This document shows positions 32,291 through 43,549 of a DNA stretch of 64,000 nt, one piece after another; within the stretch, counting starts at the first letter, position 1; each line of letters begins with the position of its first letter. A program made the translations under genes and the position numbers. The notes beneath the pieces are model-generated. The model made no database searches and was not told where the DNA came from. It saw only the letters and a list, made by a program, of their open reading frames with translations. The stretch spans positions 248,001 to 312,000 of the forward strand of contig NZ_JACHZE010000001.1 of NCBI RefSeq assembly GCF_014193285.1, written 5' to 3'. Origin of the DNA: Atlantibacter sp. RC6 (GTDB taxonomy: Bacteria; Pseudomonadota; Gammaproteobacteria; Enterobacterales; Enterobacteriaceae).

Positions 32291-32616
32291 AGTCCATTTC
32301 TTCCTTAATCAAATAATCAGCGCACGAAGTGTAACCGCCTTTAACCCTCACCCCAAATTTTTTACTTAAGTCTTACAAAGCCAACCATTTACCCTGGCGC
32401 GCTAACATGACGCCGGATTGGCATTTTTATGGCGCCATGATGACAGGCCACCAATCGCCTTAGGTAAAAAACGGGAAATTAAGGATGAGTGATTGATATG
32501 TCATTGAAATTCGCAATTTGCTTCAGCAAGTTTTCTAAATGCCATCTACGCTTAATTTTGAGAAGGCAAATACCCTGACCGCAGTAGCGCAGTGCAACGC
32601 GCGTTTACGCAAGAGT

Positions 32617-32632
32617 TGGCATAAGGGTTGCT
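32617..32632 (+). promoter_or_regulatory. Sigma-54 promoter of yeaGH
   Basis: TGGCAT (32617-32622), five bases and TTGCT (32628-32632) match the -24/-12 consensus with correct spacing, 84 bp upstream of yeaG. E. coli yeaGH is NtrC/sigma-54 controlled during nitrogen starvation. The remaining mipA-yeaG gap (32291-32616) is AT-rich and shows no convincing gene. Confidence 0.85.
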
Positions 32633-32715
32633 GTATCAGAAATGTCTTCCGGGGGCCTCTACTACTCATATGAACGGCCCTTATCCTGTGCTAAAAAACG
32701 AAAGGACGGCATGCC

Positions 32716-34650
32716 ATGAATATATTCGATCACTATCGCCAGCGTTATGAAGCTGCCAAGGACGAAGAGTTCACACTGCAGGAATTTCTTGCTGTATGTA
32801 AGCAGGATCGCAGTGCCTATGCTAACGCGGCAGAACGGCTATTGACGGCCATTGGTGAGCCAGTGATGGTGGACACTGCCCAGGAGCCCCGGCTTTCCCG
32901 TCTCTTTTCGAATCGGGTGATATCCCGTTACCCGGCCTTTGAAGAGTTCTATGGTATGGAAGAAGCCATAGAACAGATCGTCTCTTACTTAAAACACGCG
33001 GCCCAGGGACTGGAGGAGAAGAAACAGATCCTCTATCTGCTGGGGCCGGTGGGCGGCGGTAAATCTTCACTGGCCGAACGCCTGAAATCTCTGATGCAGC
33101 GCGTGCCGATTTACGTGCTGAGCGCCAATGGCGAACGCAGCCCGGTCAACGACCACCCGCTGTGCCTGTTCAATCCGCGTGAAGATGCCCAGATTCTGGA
33201 AAAAGAGTACGGCATCCCGAACCGTTATCTCGGCACCATTATGTCGCCGTGGGCGGCGAAGCGGCTGCACGAATTTGGCGGCGACATTACCAAATTCAAA
33301 GTGGTGAAAGTGTGGCCGTCGATTCTGGCGCAAATCGCCATCGCCAAAACCGAGCCCGGCGATGAAAACAACCAGGACATTTCCGCGCTGGTGGGTAAAG
33401 TCGATATCCGCAAACTGGAGCACCACGCGCAAAACGATCCCGACGCCTACGGTTATTCCGGCGCGCTGTGCCGCGCCAACCAGGGCATCATGGAATTCGT
33501 CGAGATGTTTAAAGCGCCGATTAAGGTGCTGCATCCGTTGCTGACCGCCACCCAGGAAGGCAACTACAACGGCACCGAAGGCATTTCCGCCCTGCCGTTC
33601 AACGGCATCATTCTGGCGCACTCCAACGAATCAGAATGGGTGCAGTTCCGTAACAACAAAAACAACGAGGCGTTCCTTGACCGTGTATACATTGTCAAAG
33701 TGCCTTATTGCTTACGGATCTCCGAAGAGATCAAGATTTACGAAAAACTGCTTAACCACAGTGAGCTGACCCACGCGCCGTGCGCGCCGGGCACCCTGGA
33801 AACCCTGGCCCGCTTCTCGATTCTGTCGCGCCTGAAAGAGCCGGAAAACTCCAGCATCTACTCGAAAATGCGCGTGTACGACGGGGAAAGCCTGAAAGAT
33901 ACCGACCCGAAAGCCAAATCCTATCAGGAATACCGCGACTATGCGGGCGTGGACGAAGGGATGAACGGGTTGTCGACGCGTTTCGCGTTTAAGATCCTCT
34001 CCCGGGTGTTTAACTTTGACCACGCGGAAGTGGCGGCTAACCCGGTTCACCTGTTCTATGTGCTGGAGCAGCAAATCGAGCGCGAGCAGTTCCCGCAGGA
34101 TCAGGCGGAGCGCTATCTGGAGCACCTCAAAGGCTATCTGATCCCGAAATACGCGGAGTTCATTGGCAAAGAGATCCAGACCGCGTATCTGGAATCCTAT
34201 TCGGAGTACGGACAGAACATTTTCGACCGTTATGTCACCTACGCCGACTTCTGGATCCAGGATCAGGAGTATCGCGACCCGGATACCGGCCAGCTGTTTG
34301 ACCGTGAATCCCTGAACGCGGAACTGGAGAAAATTGAAAAACCGGCGGGCATCAGCAACCCGAAAGATTTCCGTAACGAAATCGTCAACTTCGTGCTGCG
34401 CGCCCGGGCGCATAACAGCGGCCGTAACCCGAACTGGACCAGTTACGAGAAGCTGCGCACCGTGATTGAGAAGAAAATGTTCTCGAACACCGAGGAGCTG
34501 CTGCCGGTCATTTCGTTTAACGCCAAGACTTCAACCGACGAGCAGAAAAAGCACGACGATTTTGTCGATCGCATGATGGAAAAAGGATACACCCGCAAAC
34601 AGGTACGCCTGCTGTGCGAATGGTATCTGCGGGTACGGAAATCCTCATAA
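32716..34650 (+). CDS. yeaG: PrkA-family serine protein kinase YeaG
   Basis: A 644-residue protein nearly identical in layout to E. coli YeaG, which acts in sustained nitrogen starvation and stress adaptation. The N-terminal PrkA AAA-type domain has Walker A LLGPVGGGKSSLAERLK; the C-terminal PrkA domain follows from ~residue 400. TIMSPWAAKRLHEFGGD and GVDEGMNGLSTRFAFKIL are conserved blocks. It starts MNIFDHYRQRYE and is co-transcribed with yeaH 69 bases downstream. Confidence 0.97.
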   Translation: MNIFDHYRQRYEAAKDEEFTLQEFLAVCKQDRSAYANAAERLLTAIGEPVMVDTAQEPRLSRLFSNRVISRYPAFEEFYGMEEAIEQIVSYLKHAAQGLEEKKQILYLLGPVGGGKSSLAERLKSLMQRVPIYVLSANGERSPVNDHPLCLFNPREDAQILEKEYGIPNRYLGTIMSPWAAKRLHEFGGDITKFKVVKVWPSILAQIAIAKTEPGDENNQDISALVGKVDIRKLEHHAQNDPDAYGYSGALCRANQGIMEFVEMFKAPIKVLHPLLTATQEGNYNGTEGISALPFNGIILAHSNESEWVQFRNNKNNEAFLDRVYIVKVPYCLRISEEIKIYEKLLNHSELTHAPCAPGTLETLARFSILSRLKEPENSSIYSKMRVYDGESLKDTDPKAKSYQEYRDYAGVDEGMNGLSTRFAFKILSRVFNFDHAEVAANPVHLFYVLEQQIEREQFPQDQAERYLEHLKGYLIPKYAEFIGKEIQTAYLESYSEYGQNIFDRYVTYADFWIQDQEYRDPDTGQLFDRESLNAELEKIEKPAGISNPKDFRNEIVNFVLRARAHNSGRNPNWTSYEKLRTVIEKKMFSNTEELLPVISFNAKTSTDEQKKHDDFVDRMMEKGYTRKQVRLLCEWYLRVRKSS

Positions 34651-34662
34651 CGATAACGCTGA

Positions 34663-36003
<1,341 letters not shown>

Positions 36004-36011
36004 CCTTAATT

Positions 36012-36044
36012 AAACCCAGCCATACTCTTTGGCTGGGTTTTCTT
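36012..36044 (+). terminator. Rho-independent terminator of yeaGH
   Basis: AAACCCAGCCA (36012-36022) and TGGCTGGGTTT (36030-36040) form an 11-bp stem with a seven-base loop, followed by TCTTG. This closes the yeaGH operon before the AT-rich autotransporter region. Confidence 0.88.
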
Positions 36045-36433
36045 GTCAGATTGCTTATTCTGCGAATATTTTCGCGGGATACGACTCCTTTTATTTAATA
36101 AACACGCCTGCTGCTACGTGCGCATCAAATACCCCTTTCATTAATAAGGATGCTAATCTTTTCACCCAAAAGTATTATTGAAAATTTCCGTCAACATACA
36201 GTTTCATTTAAGTTATTTTTCAATAAGTTATGAAAACATCAGCTTACTCACCCGTTAATTAAAAGAAAGATCTTGAAATACAAAACAATTTAAACAGATA
36301 ATCACCTCATTCTCATATCCTTATTCGCACTTTCATTCAAAACCCGTCAGGGAATATTTCAGTTTTATTTCAATCTTGCGCATGGTTAGCCGTCTGCAAA
36401 TTCGGCAACACGCGATTAAAAGGAGTGGCAGTT
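36045..36433. other. AT-rich region upstream of the autotransporter
   Basis: A roughly 390-bp strongly AT-rich stretch with no recognisable gene. It probably carries the autotransporter promoter and, by composition, could be an H-NS-type silenced region; both points are inference. The AAAAGGAGTGGCAGTT ribosome site at its end decides the start of the next gene. Confidence 0.5.
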
Positions 36434-38961
36434 ATGAAGAATCCCTGGCGCAGGCTATTAATTATCACCAGCATGACCAGCGGATAGGCGTATTAATGCC
36501 TTCCGCTGCCTATGCTGCCTGTAATCCCGCCGCGGCCGCTGACGTCACGGTGACATGCAGCGGTGAAGAAACCAGTAATCTTGACTATACGATTAACGAC
36601 CGGCTTAATCTGATCCTGGATAATACCAGTACTCTCACCTCGTCCACGCCCGAAGTACCGGCAGTGGCTTTCCGCTCCCTGAACGGGAAAATAACCAGTC
36701 AGGGCACCATTGAAACCAGCGGTTTTTTCAATGACGGGATCTACATTACGTCTACTTCCGGCGTGCTGTTGGATAACCAGGGCACGATCACCGCACACTC
36801 CAGCCAGTCTAACGCCATTCACGCTGTCGAGCTGCAGAACAGTTTGCTGTCCAACCGGGGCACCGTAATCACCGAAGGCAGCCTGGGGAACGGTATTCTG
36901 ACTGGCGCGAGCAGCGGCGTGTTTGTCGGGAACGAGGGGGTGATTAGCACCTCGGGCCCGGAAGCACATGGCATTGTTGATGAAAACGGCACTAATAACA
37001 GCTTTGCCAACAGCGGCACTATCACCACTCGCGGTGAAAACAGCGATGCCATTAATCTGACTAATTCATCTAACGCGACCATTATCAACAACGCGGGCGG
37101 GCAGATCCTGTCCGAAGGCGGCAGCGGCATCGCGTTAGCCGATGGCACAACCGCGACCATAACTAACCAGGGCGTTATCAGCAGCGACATCTACGGTATT
37201 TATCTGGGCGACAATGCCGCTGCCCTACAGATCCAGAACAGCGGGATTATCGTCGGCGGGCTTGGCGGTATCGTGGCGGACGATAACAGCAGCATCACGC
37301 AACTCACCAACCGGGGCATTATCGGCTCCATCGAAGGCGACGCCATTGCGGTCAGCCTCACCAGCACGGTCGTTAGCGGTATCGATAACCAGGGCATTAT
37401 TATTGGCCGGGTTAACGCGCCAGGCGTCAGCATGAGCAACAGCGGGTTGTTTGATTTGCTGAACAGCAATCAACCTTCCCAGGTGCGCGATTACGTGCAG
37501 TCCAGCGGCGGTATTCTGGCGCTACAGGCAGATAACACCAGCAACTACGGGCAACTTCAGGCTTCCGGCACTGCGGTGCTCAACGGTAATACCATCGTGA
37601 TGACCCGGGGCAGCACCAGCTTCGCTAATGGCGATGTGTTGAGCGATGTGGTGACCGCCTCCAGCATCGTCGGCCAGCCAACCTCAGTGGTGGATGACTC
37701 GACGCGCTATCAGTTTACCCAGGAGCTTACCGGCACCAGTTATTCGCTGCGGATTATCGACACCGGCATCGACACCACCACGGCGGCGGTAGCCCAGACC
37801 GGCTCCACCGCCCTGACCGGGATCGCCTCATCGCTCGATACGCTGATTGCCAATAACAATGCCAGTGCCGCCGATGGCACAACCAGCAGCAGCCTGCAGT
37901 GCGGCACGGCGTTAACCAGCGCGCTCTGCGCCGTCACCTCTTCGGCGACCGCCGCCCAGATGACGCGCACCATTAACCAACTGTCGCCGCTGATGTTCGG
38001 CAGCATGGCATATATCGAACTCAACAACCTCCAGGCGTTCGGCGATATCGTCGGCTCACGTCAGGACGCGATCCGCACCTTCGGTGAGTACAACGAGTTT
38101 AACCCGGAAAAATACCTGTGGATCCGCCCGGTTGGCCGCTGGGATCACCAGACACAGCGCGATGGCGTAACGGGTTATCAGGCCGATACGCGCGGCATCG
38201 CAATAGGTAGCGACGTGCCGCTTCACGAGCAAATCCGCGCCGGTCTGGCGTTTGGCGTCAGTCGTACCGACGTGAATGACGATTCCAGCGATGCGCGCCA
38301 TGACGCGCAAATCGAAAGCTGGAACCTGCTGGCCTACGGCAGCGTCGATTTTACCCCGGATACCGCCCTTACCTGGCAAACCGGGCTGGGCCGTAATAAA
38401 ACCACGGGCAATCGTTATTTCGCCATTACCAATCCGGCGACCGACGAGCAGACTTACAACGGCGTGGCGCGTTCCGATTACGACAGCCATACCTTCCAGG
38501 CAGGGCTGGGGTTACAGAGCACCTTTTATCCGGCGGATAAATGGTCCCTCACCCCGATGTTGCGCACCGATTACTACCGCGTGAAGGACAAAGGCTATCG
38601 CGAAAACGGCGCGGATGACGCCAGCCTGAACGTTGATGGCAATACCCTGGACGCGCTAATCGTCTCTACCAAAGCCAAAGTAGGGTTACAACTTTCCGAG
38701 GTGGTAAACGTTTATGCCCAGGCGGGCGTCGGGTATGACACGATTAACGATCGCTCAACCACGCAGGCGCACTTCGTTGGCAGCCCCGATACGCTATTCA
38801 CCTATCGCGGTATGGAACAGAGCCCGTGGATTGGCACAGCGGGCGTTGGCGTCACGGCGAAGTTTACCGATGTGCTGGACGGCACCGTACAGTATGAGGC
38901 ACAGCAACGCTCTGACTTCACCAGCCAGAGCGTAAGTTTGAAAGTGCGTTACGCGTTTTAA
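36434..38961 (+). CDS. Autotransporter (type Va) with a frameshift inside the signal peptide
   Basis: The true start is probably ATG 36434, eight bases after AGGAG, encoding MKNPWRRLLIITSMTSG and then a TAG at 36485. Shifting the frame by one base at the GG of 36482-36483 restores a normal signal peptide ending VLMPSAAYA, then ACNPAAAADV. The rest is open to 38961. The passenger (~450 residues) is made of degenerate NxGTI / NQGxI repeats expected of a beta-helix; the last ~290 residues are an autotransporter barrel ending in VSLKVRYAF. Cys residues (SLQCGTALTSALCAV) lie in the linker. The frame is also open upstream from a TTG at 36376, but that N-terminus has no ribosome site or signal peptide. 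Probably a phase-off or decayed adhesin-like protein, or a base-call error. Confidence 0.8.
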
Positions 38962-38971
38962 TATAAGCTGT

Positions 38972-39009
38972 CAGGCAAACCCACCCGCGTGGGTTTGCCT
39001 GTTTTGTTT
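38972..39009. terminator. Terminator between autotransporter and kbp-like gene
   Basis: CAGGCAAACCCAC (38972-38984) and GTGGGTTTGCCTG (38989-39001) form a perfect 13-bp stem with a CCGC loop, followed by TTTTGTTT on the plus strand. It lies between convergent genes and may serve both. Confidence 0.9.
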
Positions 39010-39451
39010 ACTGCTTCGGAATAATCAGCACCTGGCCGGGATAAATTTTATCCGGATGGCTCAGCATTGGTTTGTTGGCTTCAAAAATCGCGTTGTATTT
39101 ATTCGGGTCGCCATAGACCTGTTTCGAAATGGCGCTCAGGGTATCGCCGGATTTTACCGTGTAATAGGTGGCTTCTTCGCGGGCGTCGTTGGCGGTCACA
39201 TTATTTTCCACGCTGCCGATCCCTTTGACGTTACCCACTGCCACCTGGATTTTTTCTTTCTGCTCCTGGGTTAACCCGTCGCCGCTGACCACCGCCTTGC
39301 CATTTTCCACGTTGACGCTGACTTTATCCGCCCCCGGCACACCGGTCTTTTTAAGATGTTCTTCTACCTTGCGCCCCTGGTCATGATCGTCCCCTTTCAG
39401 GGTGTCCCAGAGCTTTTCACCTGCATCTTTGACAAAATCAAATAAACCCAT
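39008..39451 (-). CDS. kbp: BON-LysM protein, Kbp (YgaU)-like potassium-binding protein
   Basis: A 147-residue soluble protein with an N-terminal helix ([18 protein letters not shown]), a BON domain (~20-90) and a C-terminal LysM domain ([20 protein letters not shown] ... [11 protein letters not shown], quoted in parts). E. coli Kbp/YgaU has the same architecture and binds K+. No signal peptide is present, in keeping with cytoplasmic Kbp. In K-12 the gene is at another chromosomal place, so this may be a relocated copy or a paralogue; the symbol is by similarity. Confidence 0.85.
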   Translation of the reverse strand: MGLFDFVKDAGEKLWDTLKGDDHDQGRKVEEHLKKTGVPGADKVSVNVENGKAVVSGDGLTQEQKEKIQVAVGNVKGIGSVENNVTANDAREEATYYTVKSGDTLSAISKQVYGDPNKYNAIFEANKPMLSHPDKIYPGQVLIIPKQ

Positions 39452-39623
39452 GGTTATTCCTCCTGTTGAGATGTGCTCTCTAAGCCTGGCAAAGCGGGAA
39501 CAAACTGACCAGGAGATTCAGATTCCTCTCGCGGCTTAACCGGTTTCGCGTTGCAAAGTTGCGGTGTCGCCAGTATGGTAAATTGCGCAACTATAAGGCT
39601 GTTTTATATCTTAAGGATCAAAG

Positions 39624-40121
39624 ATGTCACAGACCAAAGGCCATGCCGTTCACCAGCAGCTCGTCGCCCTGCTGGATCAACACAACGCGACGTTTCGGGT
39701 CATGGAGCATGAGGCGGTCGGTAAATGCGAGGCAGTGTCGGAAATACGCGGCACGGCGCTGGGCCAGGGCGCGAAAGCGCTGGTGTGCCACGTTAAAGGC
39801 AACGGGATACGCCAGCACGTACTTGCTATCATCGCCGCAGATAAACAGGCAGATTTAACCAAACTCGCCGTGGCGCTGGGCGGATTGCGGGCCTCGCTGG
39901 CAAGCCCAGTAGAGGTGGATACGCTCACCGGCTGCGAATTTGGCGCTATCCCGCCGTTTAGCTTCCACGCCGATCTCAAACTGGTTGCCGACCCGCTGCT
40001 GTTCGAACGCTTCGATGAAATCGCCTTTAACGCCGGGTTGCTTACCCACTCGATCATCATGAATACCCAGGACTATTTGCGGATCGCCGCGCCGACGCTG
40101 ATTGATTTTCATCGCCAGTGA
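39624..40121 (+). CDS. yeaK: YeaK, YbaK/ProX-type aminoacyl-tRNA deacylase
   Basis: Trans-editing protein of the YbaK/INS family that clears mischarged aminoacyl-tRNA; E. coli YeaK has been linked to seryl-tRNA. The core blocks are FRVMEHEAVGKCEAVSEIRG, GQGAKALVCHVKGNG and the family GAIPPFSFHADLKLVADP. The protein is 165 residues with start ATG 39624 after TTAAGGATCAAAG. It precedes yeaL, as in K-12. Confidence 0.93.
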   Translation: MSQTKGHAVHQQLVALLDQHNATFRVMEHEAVGKCEAVSEIRGTALGQGAKALVCHVKGNGIRQHVLAIIAADKQADLTKLAVALGGLRASLASPVEVDTLTGCEFGAIPPFSFHADLKLVADPLLFERFDEIAFNAGLLTHSIIMNTQDYLRIAAPTLIDFHRQ

Positions 40122-40182
40122 TGACGGCTCCCCATAACAATAAAACGGCGCAATACCGATACTTTCTGGCAAGGAGTTTTTG

Positions 40183-40629
40183 ATGTTCGACATGACATTG
40201 CTGATCCTGCTGGCGCTGGCCGCGCTGGGGTTTGTCAGCCATAACACCACGGTGGCCGTCTCTATCCTGGTGCTGATTATTGTGCGCGTCACGCCACTAA
40301 ATCAGTTCTTCCCGTGGATTGAGAAACAGGGCCTGACCATCGGGATTATTATTTTAACCATCGGCGTCATGGCCCCAATCGCCAGCGGTACGCTGCCGCC
40401 CTCTACCCTGTTCCACTCATTTCTCAACTGGAAGTCGCTGGTAGCGATTGCAGTGGGCGTGTTTGTTTCCTGGCTGGGCGGGCGCGGCGTAACACTGATG
40501 AGCAGCCAGCCGACGCTGGTCGCCGGGCTGCTGGTGGGCACAGTGCTGGGTGTGGCGCTGTTCCGCGGCGTACCGGTGGGGCCGCTGATCGCCGCCGGGC
40601 TGGTGTCGTTACTGATCGGCAAACAGTAG
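40183..40629 (+). CDS. yeaL: YeaL, DUF441 membrane protein
   Basis: A 148-residue inner-membrane protein of unknown function with four predicted hydrophobic segments: [41 protein letters not shown] and [13 protein letters not shown]. It is almost identical to E. coli YeaL in layout. AAGGAG at 40171-40176 supports ATG 40183. It is convergent with nimR, with a 5-base gap. Confidence 0.94.
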   Translation: MFDMTLLILLALAALGFVSHNTTVAVSILVLIIVRVTPLNQFFPWIEKQGLTIGIIILTIGVMAPIASGTLPPSTLFHSFLNWKSLVAIAVGVFVSWLGGRGVTLMSSQPTLVAGLLVGTVLGVALFRGVPVGPLIAAGLVSLLIGKQ

Positions 40630-40634
40630 CGCCG

Positions 40635-41405
40635 CTACAGCGCGGTGAGATAGCGTCCAGGGGTCTGGCCCAACCCCTTTTTGAACATGGTAATAAACGC
40701 GGTGGTGGAGTCGTAACCCAGCCCCTGGGCCACTTGCTGAACGTTCTTCCCATCCACCAGCATATGCAAGGCCTGAATAAGCTGGAGCTGCTGACGCCAG
40801 CGCCGGTAGTTCAGGCCCGTTTCCCTGACAACCAGGCGCGATAAGTTACGCTCGCTCATGGCTAGCTGCGTCGCCCACTGCGCAAGGGTGCGATTTTGCT
40901 GAGGATGCGCGGCCATAAAATCCACCATGGCGCGGATCTTCGGGTGCGCGGAAACCGGCAGCCGCAGCGGCTCCACGGGCAATTCTGGCAGTTCGTCAAA
41001 CAGCACCTGAACCAGACGGTTGCGTCGGTCGCTACGTTCGCGGCACTCCGCCAGTTTTACAATCAGTTCGCGGACAAACGGCGTGACTTTTAGGGTACAG
41101 CACTGTTCCGGCATCGCGACCGCGCCGGGTTCGATAAACAGAAAGCACAGCCGGGCATTGGCCGTGGCGCGATTATGATGCGGCATCGCGCCGGGTATCC
41201 ATACTGCGTACTGCGGCGGCACCATCCACATCGCGTCCGCCACTTCGCAGGTAACGCCACCGTGCAGCGCCAGGATCAACTGCCCTTTGCGATGATGGTG
41301 CAGCGGGATTTCCTGTTCGTGGGTGGTAACTCGCACCCGAAAAGAGACTGCGGCGTCATCGTGATCGTCAGGATGATAGCCGTCGAGGTTTAAAGACTGT
41401 TCCAT
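40635..41405 (-). CDS. nimR: AraC-family repressor NimR (YeaM)
   Basis: AraC-type regulator of the 2-nitroimidazole exporter NimT. The N-terminal cupin has a metal-type His cluster (EIPLHHHRKGQLIL) and the VPPQYAVWIPGAMPHHN block; the C-terminal double HTH runs from AQWATQLAMSERNLSRL to VAQGLGYDSTTAFITMFKK, followed by GQTPGRYL. Length is 256 residues. It is divergent from nimT across 93 bp, where NimR is known to bind in E. coli. Confidence 0.93.
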   Translation of the reverse strand: MEQSLNLDGYHPDDHDDAAVSFRVRVTTHEQEIPLHHHRKGQLILALHGGVTCEVADAMWMVPPQYAVWIPGAMPHHNRATANARLCFLFIEPGAVAMPEQCCTLKVTPFVRELIVKLAECRERSDRRNRLVQVLFDELPELPVEPLRLPVSAHPKIRAMVDFMAAHPQQNRTLAQWATQLAMSERNLSRLVVRETGLNYRRWRQQLQLIQALHMLVDGKNVQQVAQGLGYDSTTAFITMFKKGLGQTPGRYLTAL

Positions 41406-41498
41406 GACGTTGTCCGATTTTAGCGATTATTTGGCATAATAGCTTGATTCATTGTCCCGGCATACCCGTTAATCTTTACGCCCCTTCGGCTCTATGAG

Positions 41499-42689
41499 AT
41501 GACTATGACACTTTCCACTCCATCACGCGGCCAGGCGCTGCTGATGATTGGCGGCCTGTTAACCATCGCCGCCACCCTGCGCGTCAGCTTTACCGGCGCG
41601 GCGCCGCTGCTGGATATGATCCGCGCCAGCTACGCGCTCACCACGGCCCAGACCGGGCTGTTGACCACCCTACCGTTACTGGCGTTTGCTATCGTTTCGC
41701 CGCTGGTAGCGGGCATAGCCCGGCGCTACGGCATGGAAAGAAGCCTGGCGGGGGCGATGCTGCTGATGTGCTTTGGTATTGCGTTACGTTCCGTGGAGGG
41801 CAGCGTGTGGCTGTTCAGCGGCACAGCGCTTATCGGTTGCGCCATCTCGCTGGGCAACGTGCTGCTGCCAGGGCTGATTAAACGCGACTTTCCCGGCCAG
41901 GTGGCGCGGCTTACCGGGGCCTATTCGTTAATCATGGGTAGCGCGGCGGCACTGGGTTCTGCGCTGGTGGTGCCCGTGGCCGAAGCCGGTTTCGGCTGGC
42001 GCGGCGCGCTGTTAAGCGTGATGTGCTTCCCGCTGCTGGCCCTGCTGGTATGGTTACCGCAATGCCGCCGCAACGTAACGGCCAACGTGACCGGCTCGGG
42101 CGCGCTGCGCCAGCAATCGTTATGGAAATCGGCGCGGGCCTGGCAGGTAACGCTATTTTTGGGGCTCAATTCACTGGTCTATTACGTGGTCATCGGCTGG
42201 CTGCCATCAATTCTTATCAGCCACGGCTACAGCGAGGCCCATGCCGGTTCTCTGCACGGCTTGCTCCAGTTAGCCACCGCCGCGCCGGGGATCCTGGTGC
42301 CGCTGTTACTGCACCGGTTAAAGGATCAGCGGGGGATCGCGGTTCTGGTATCGTTGCTGTGCGCGCTGAGCGCGTTGGGGCTCTGGCTGATGCCAGGGTT
42401 TGCCAGCCTGTGGGTGGTCATTTTTGGCCTCGGCTCGGGCGCGACCATGATACTGGGCCTGACGTTTATCGGCTTGCGATCGGGTTCGGCGCATCAGGCC
42501 GCGGCGCTTTCCGGCATGGCGCAGTCAGTGGGCTATCTGCTGGCGGCCTGCGGACCGCCGGGCATCGGGAAAGTACATGATATTACCGGCGGCTGGGGTC
42601 TGCCGCTGCTGGCCGTCGCGCTGATCTCGCTGGCGATGGCGCTGGCGGGCGGGCTGGCGGGCCGTAAAGGTGAAATCAGCCCGCCTTAA
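41499..42689 (+). CDS. nimT: 2-nitroimidazole exporter NimT (YeaN), MFS
   Basis: Inner-membrane MFS transporter of the CynX/NimT type with 12 hydrophobic helices. Conserved blocks: [60 protein letters not shown] and SGMAQSVGYLLAACGPP. In E. coli overexpression confers 2-nitroimidazole resistance. Two in-frame ATGs (41499, 41505) are possible and neither has a clear ribosome site; I give the first (396 residues). It ends one base before the convergent amidotransferase-like gene. Confidence 0.92.
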   Translation: MTMTLSTPSRGQALLMIGGLLTIAATLRVSFTGAAPLLDMIRASYALTTAQTGLLTTLPLLAFAIVSPLVAGIARRYGMERSLAGAMLLMCFGIALRSVEGSVWLFSGTALIGCAISLGNVLLPGLIKRDFPGQVARLTGAYSLIMGSAAALGSALVVPVAEAGFGWRGALLSVMCFPLLALLVWLPQCRRNVTANVTGSGALRQQSLWKSARAWQVTLFLGLNSLVYYVVIGWLPSILISHGYSEAHAGSLHGLLQLATAAPGILVPLLLHRLKDQRGIAVLVSLLCALSALGLWLMPGFASLWVVIFGLGSGATMILGLTFIGLRSGSAHQAAALSGMAQSVGYLLAACGPPGIGKVHDITGGWGLPLLAVALISLAMALAGGLAGRKGEISPP

Positions 42690-42690
42690 T

Positions 42691-43398
42691 TTACGGTTTT
42701 GCGGCGAGCAGTAACGCCTGCACCAGCGGCGCGGGTTTGCCGACCAACGCCGCACGCTCATGTTGAAACAGCGTCGCGACAAAGAACGGATGCGTCACCA
42801 GCTCAACGGCCCGGATGGCGCCCTCCTCATCCCAGCCGGTGACTTTTAGCGGCTGGTCCACCAGCGCCTCGGCAAACGCATCCGCTACGCCGTAATTGCA
42901 GTGATAACCTTCGACGATTTCCGTTTTACCGTAGGCTTTGGCGATCAGGGTATTCGGGCGCAGCTCAATGGCGTCGGTTTTTTCGACCAGCGAGCAGGTT
43001 AACGGGGCAATCACCATGCGGCCCTGCTGCGCCGTTTCAGCATGGGCGGCGTCGTCCCAGCCCATCACGTTGCGCGCATACTCGATAATGGCATGCTGGA
43101 AGCCGCCGCAGGTGCCGAGAAAGGGAATACTGTTTTCCCGGGCGTAGCGAATCGTCAGCAGCGCGCCGTCTTCATTTTGATAAGGACTGGCGGGCACCAG
43201 CCAAATCGCGTCATAACCCACCAGGTCTTCACCGCTTTTCACTTCCGTGGTGTGCAGCCAGTCGTAATCGACATCCAGGTTCAACACGGCGGCGGCATCG
43301 TCAATCGCCAAAGGAATCGCCTGATGCGCTAAAACCGAGGCATTGTAATCGCCGACCAGGGCAATCCGCAGCGGAGTAGTGAGAGGGAAAGTGTCCAT
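42691..43398 (-). CDS. CTP-synthase glutaminase-domain-like protein (class I amidotransferase fold)
   Basis: A 235-residue stand-alone homologue of the C-terminal glutaminase domain of PyrG. The oxyanion/nucleophile motif FLGTCGGFQHAIIEYARNV keeps the Cys (C97, TGC codon), and EGYHCNYGV resembles the PyrG RHRHRYEV block. Where PyrG has the catalytic QFHPE, this protein has LFQHE (residues 210-214), so the His is replaced by Gln. I recall this family being named a CTP-synthase C-terminal-region-related (seleno)protein; here the position is Cys, not selenocysteine. The start ATG 43398 follows CAGGA; a longer frame to 43434 is not conserved. The reaction is unknown. Confidence 0.85.
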   Translation of the reverse strand: MDTFPLTTPLRIALVGDYNASVLAHQAIPLAIDDAAAVLNLDVDYDWLHTTEVKSGEDLVGYDAIWLVPASPYQNEDGALLTIRYARENSIPFLGTCGGFQHAIIEYARNVMGWDDAAHAETAQQGRMVIAPLTCSLVEKTDAIELRPNTLIAKAYGKTEIVEGYHCNYGVADAFAEALVDQPLKVTGWDEEGAIRAVELVTHPFFVATLFQHERAALVGKPAPLVQALLLAAKP

Positions 43399-43549
43399 AA
43401 GAAATCCTGTGCAAAGAGGAAGGTGACTACACAAGGAACCTCACATTACAGATAGCTTATTGATTTTACAACGCCTAATTATTGCGGGTGTGAGCGAAGG
43501 TTTTATAAGAATAGGCCCGGCGGTCAGGCCGGGCGAGTGGTGATAATGC

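Noticed and set aside
32498-32578. 26-codon frame upstream of yeaG (MSLKFAICFSKF...)
   Set aside because: Only a weak AAGGA far from the ATG, and it lies upstream of the sigma-54 promoter; no supporting conservation can be tested here.
36376-36433. Upstream extension of the autotransporter from a TTG at 36376
   Set aside because: No ribosome site and no signal peptide in that frame; the real start with AGGAG is ATG 36434, in a different frame.
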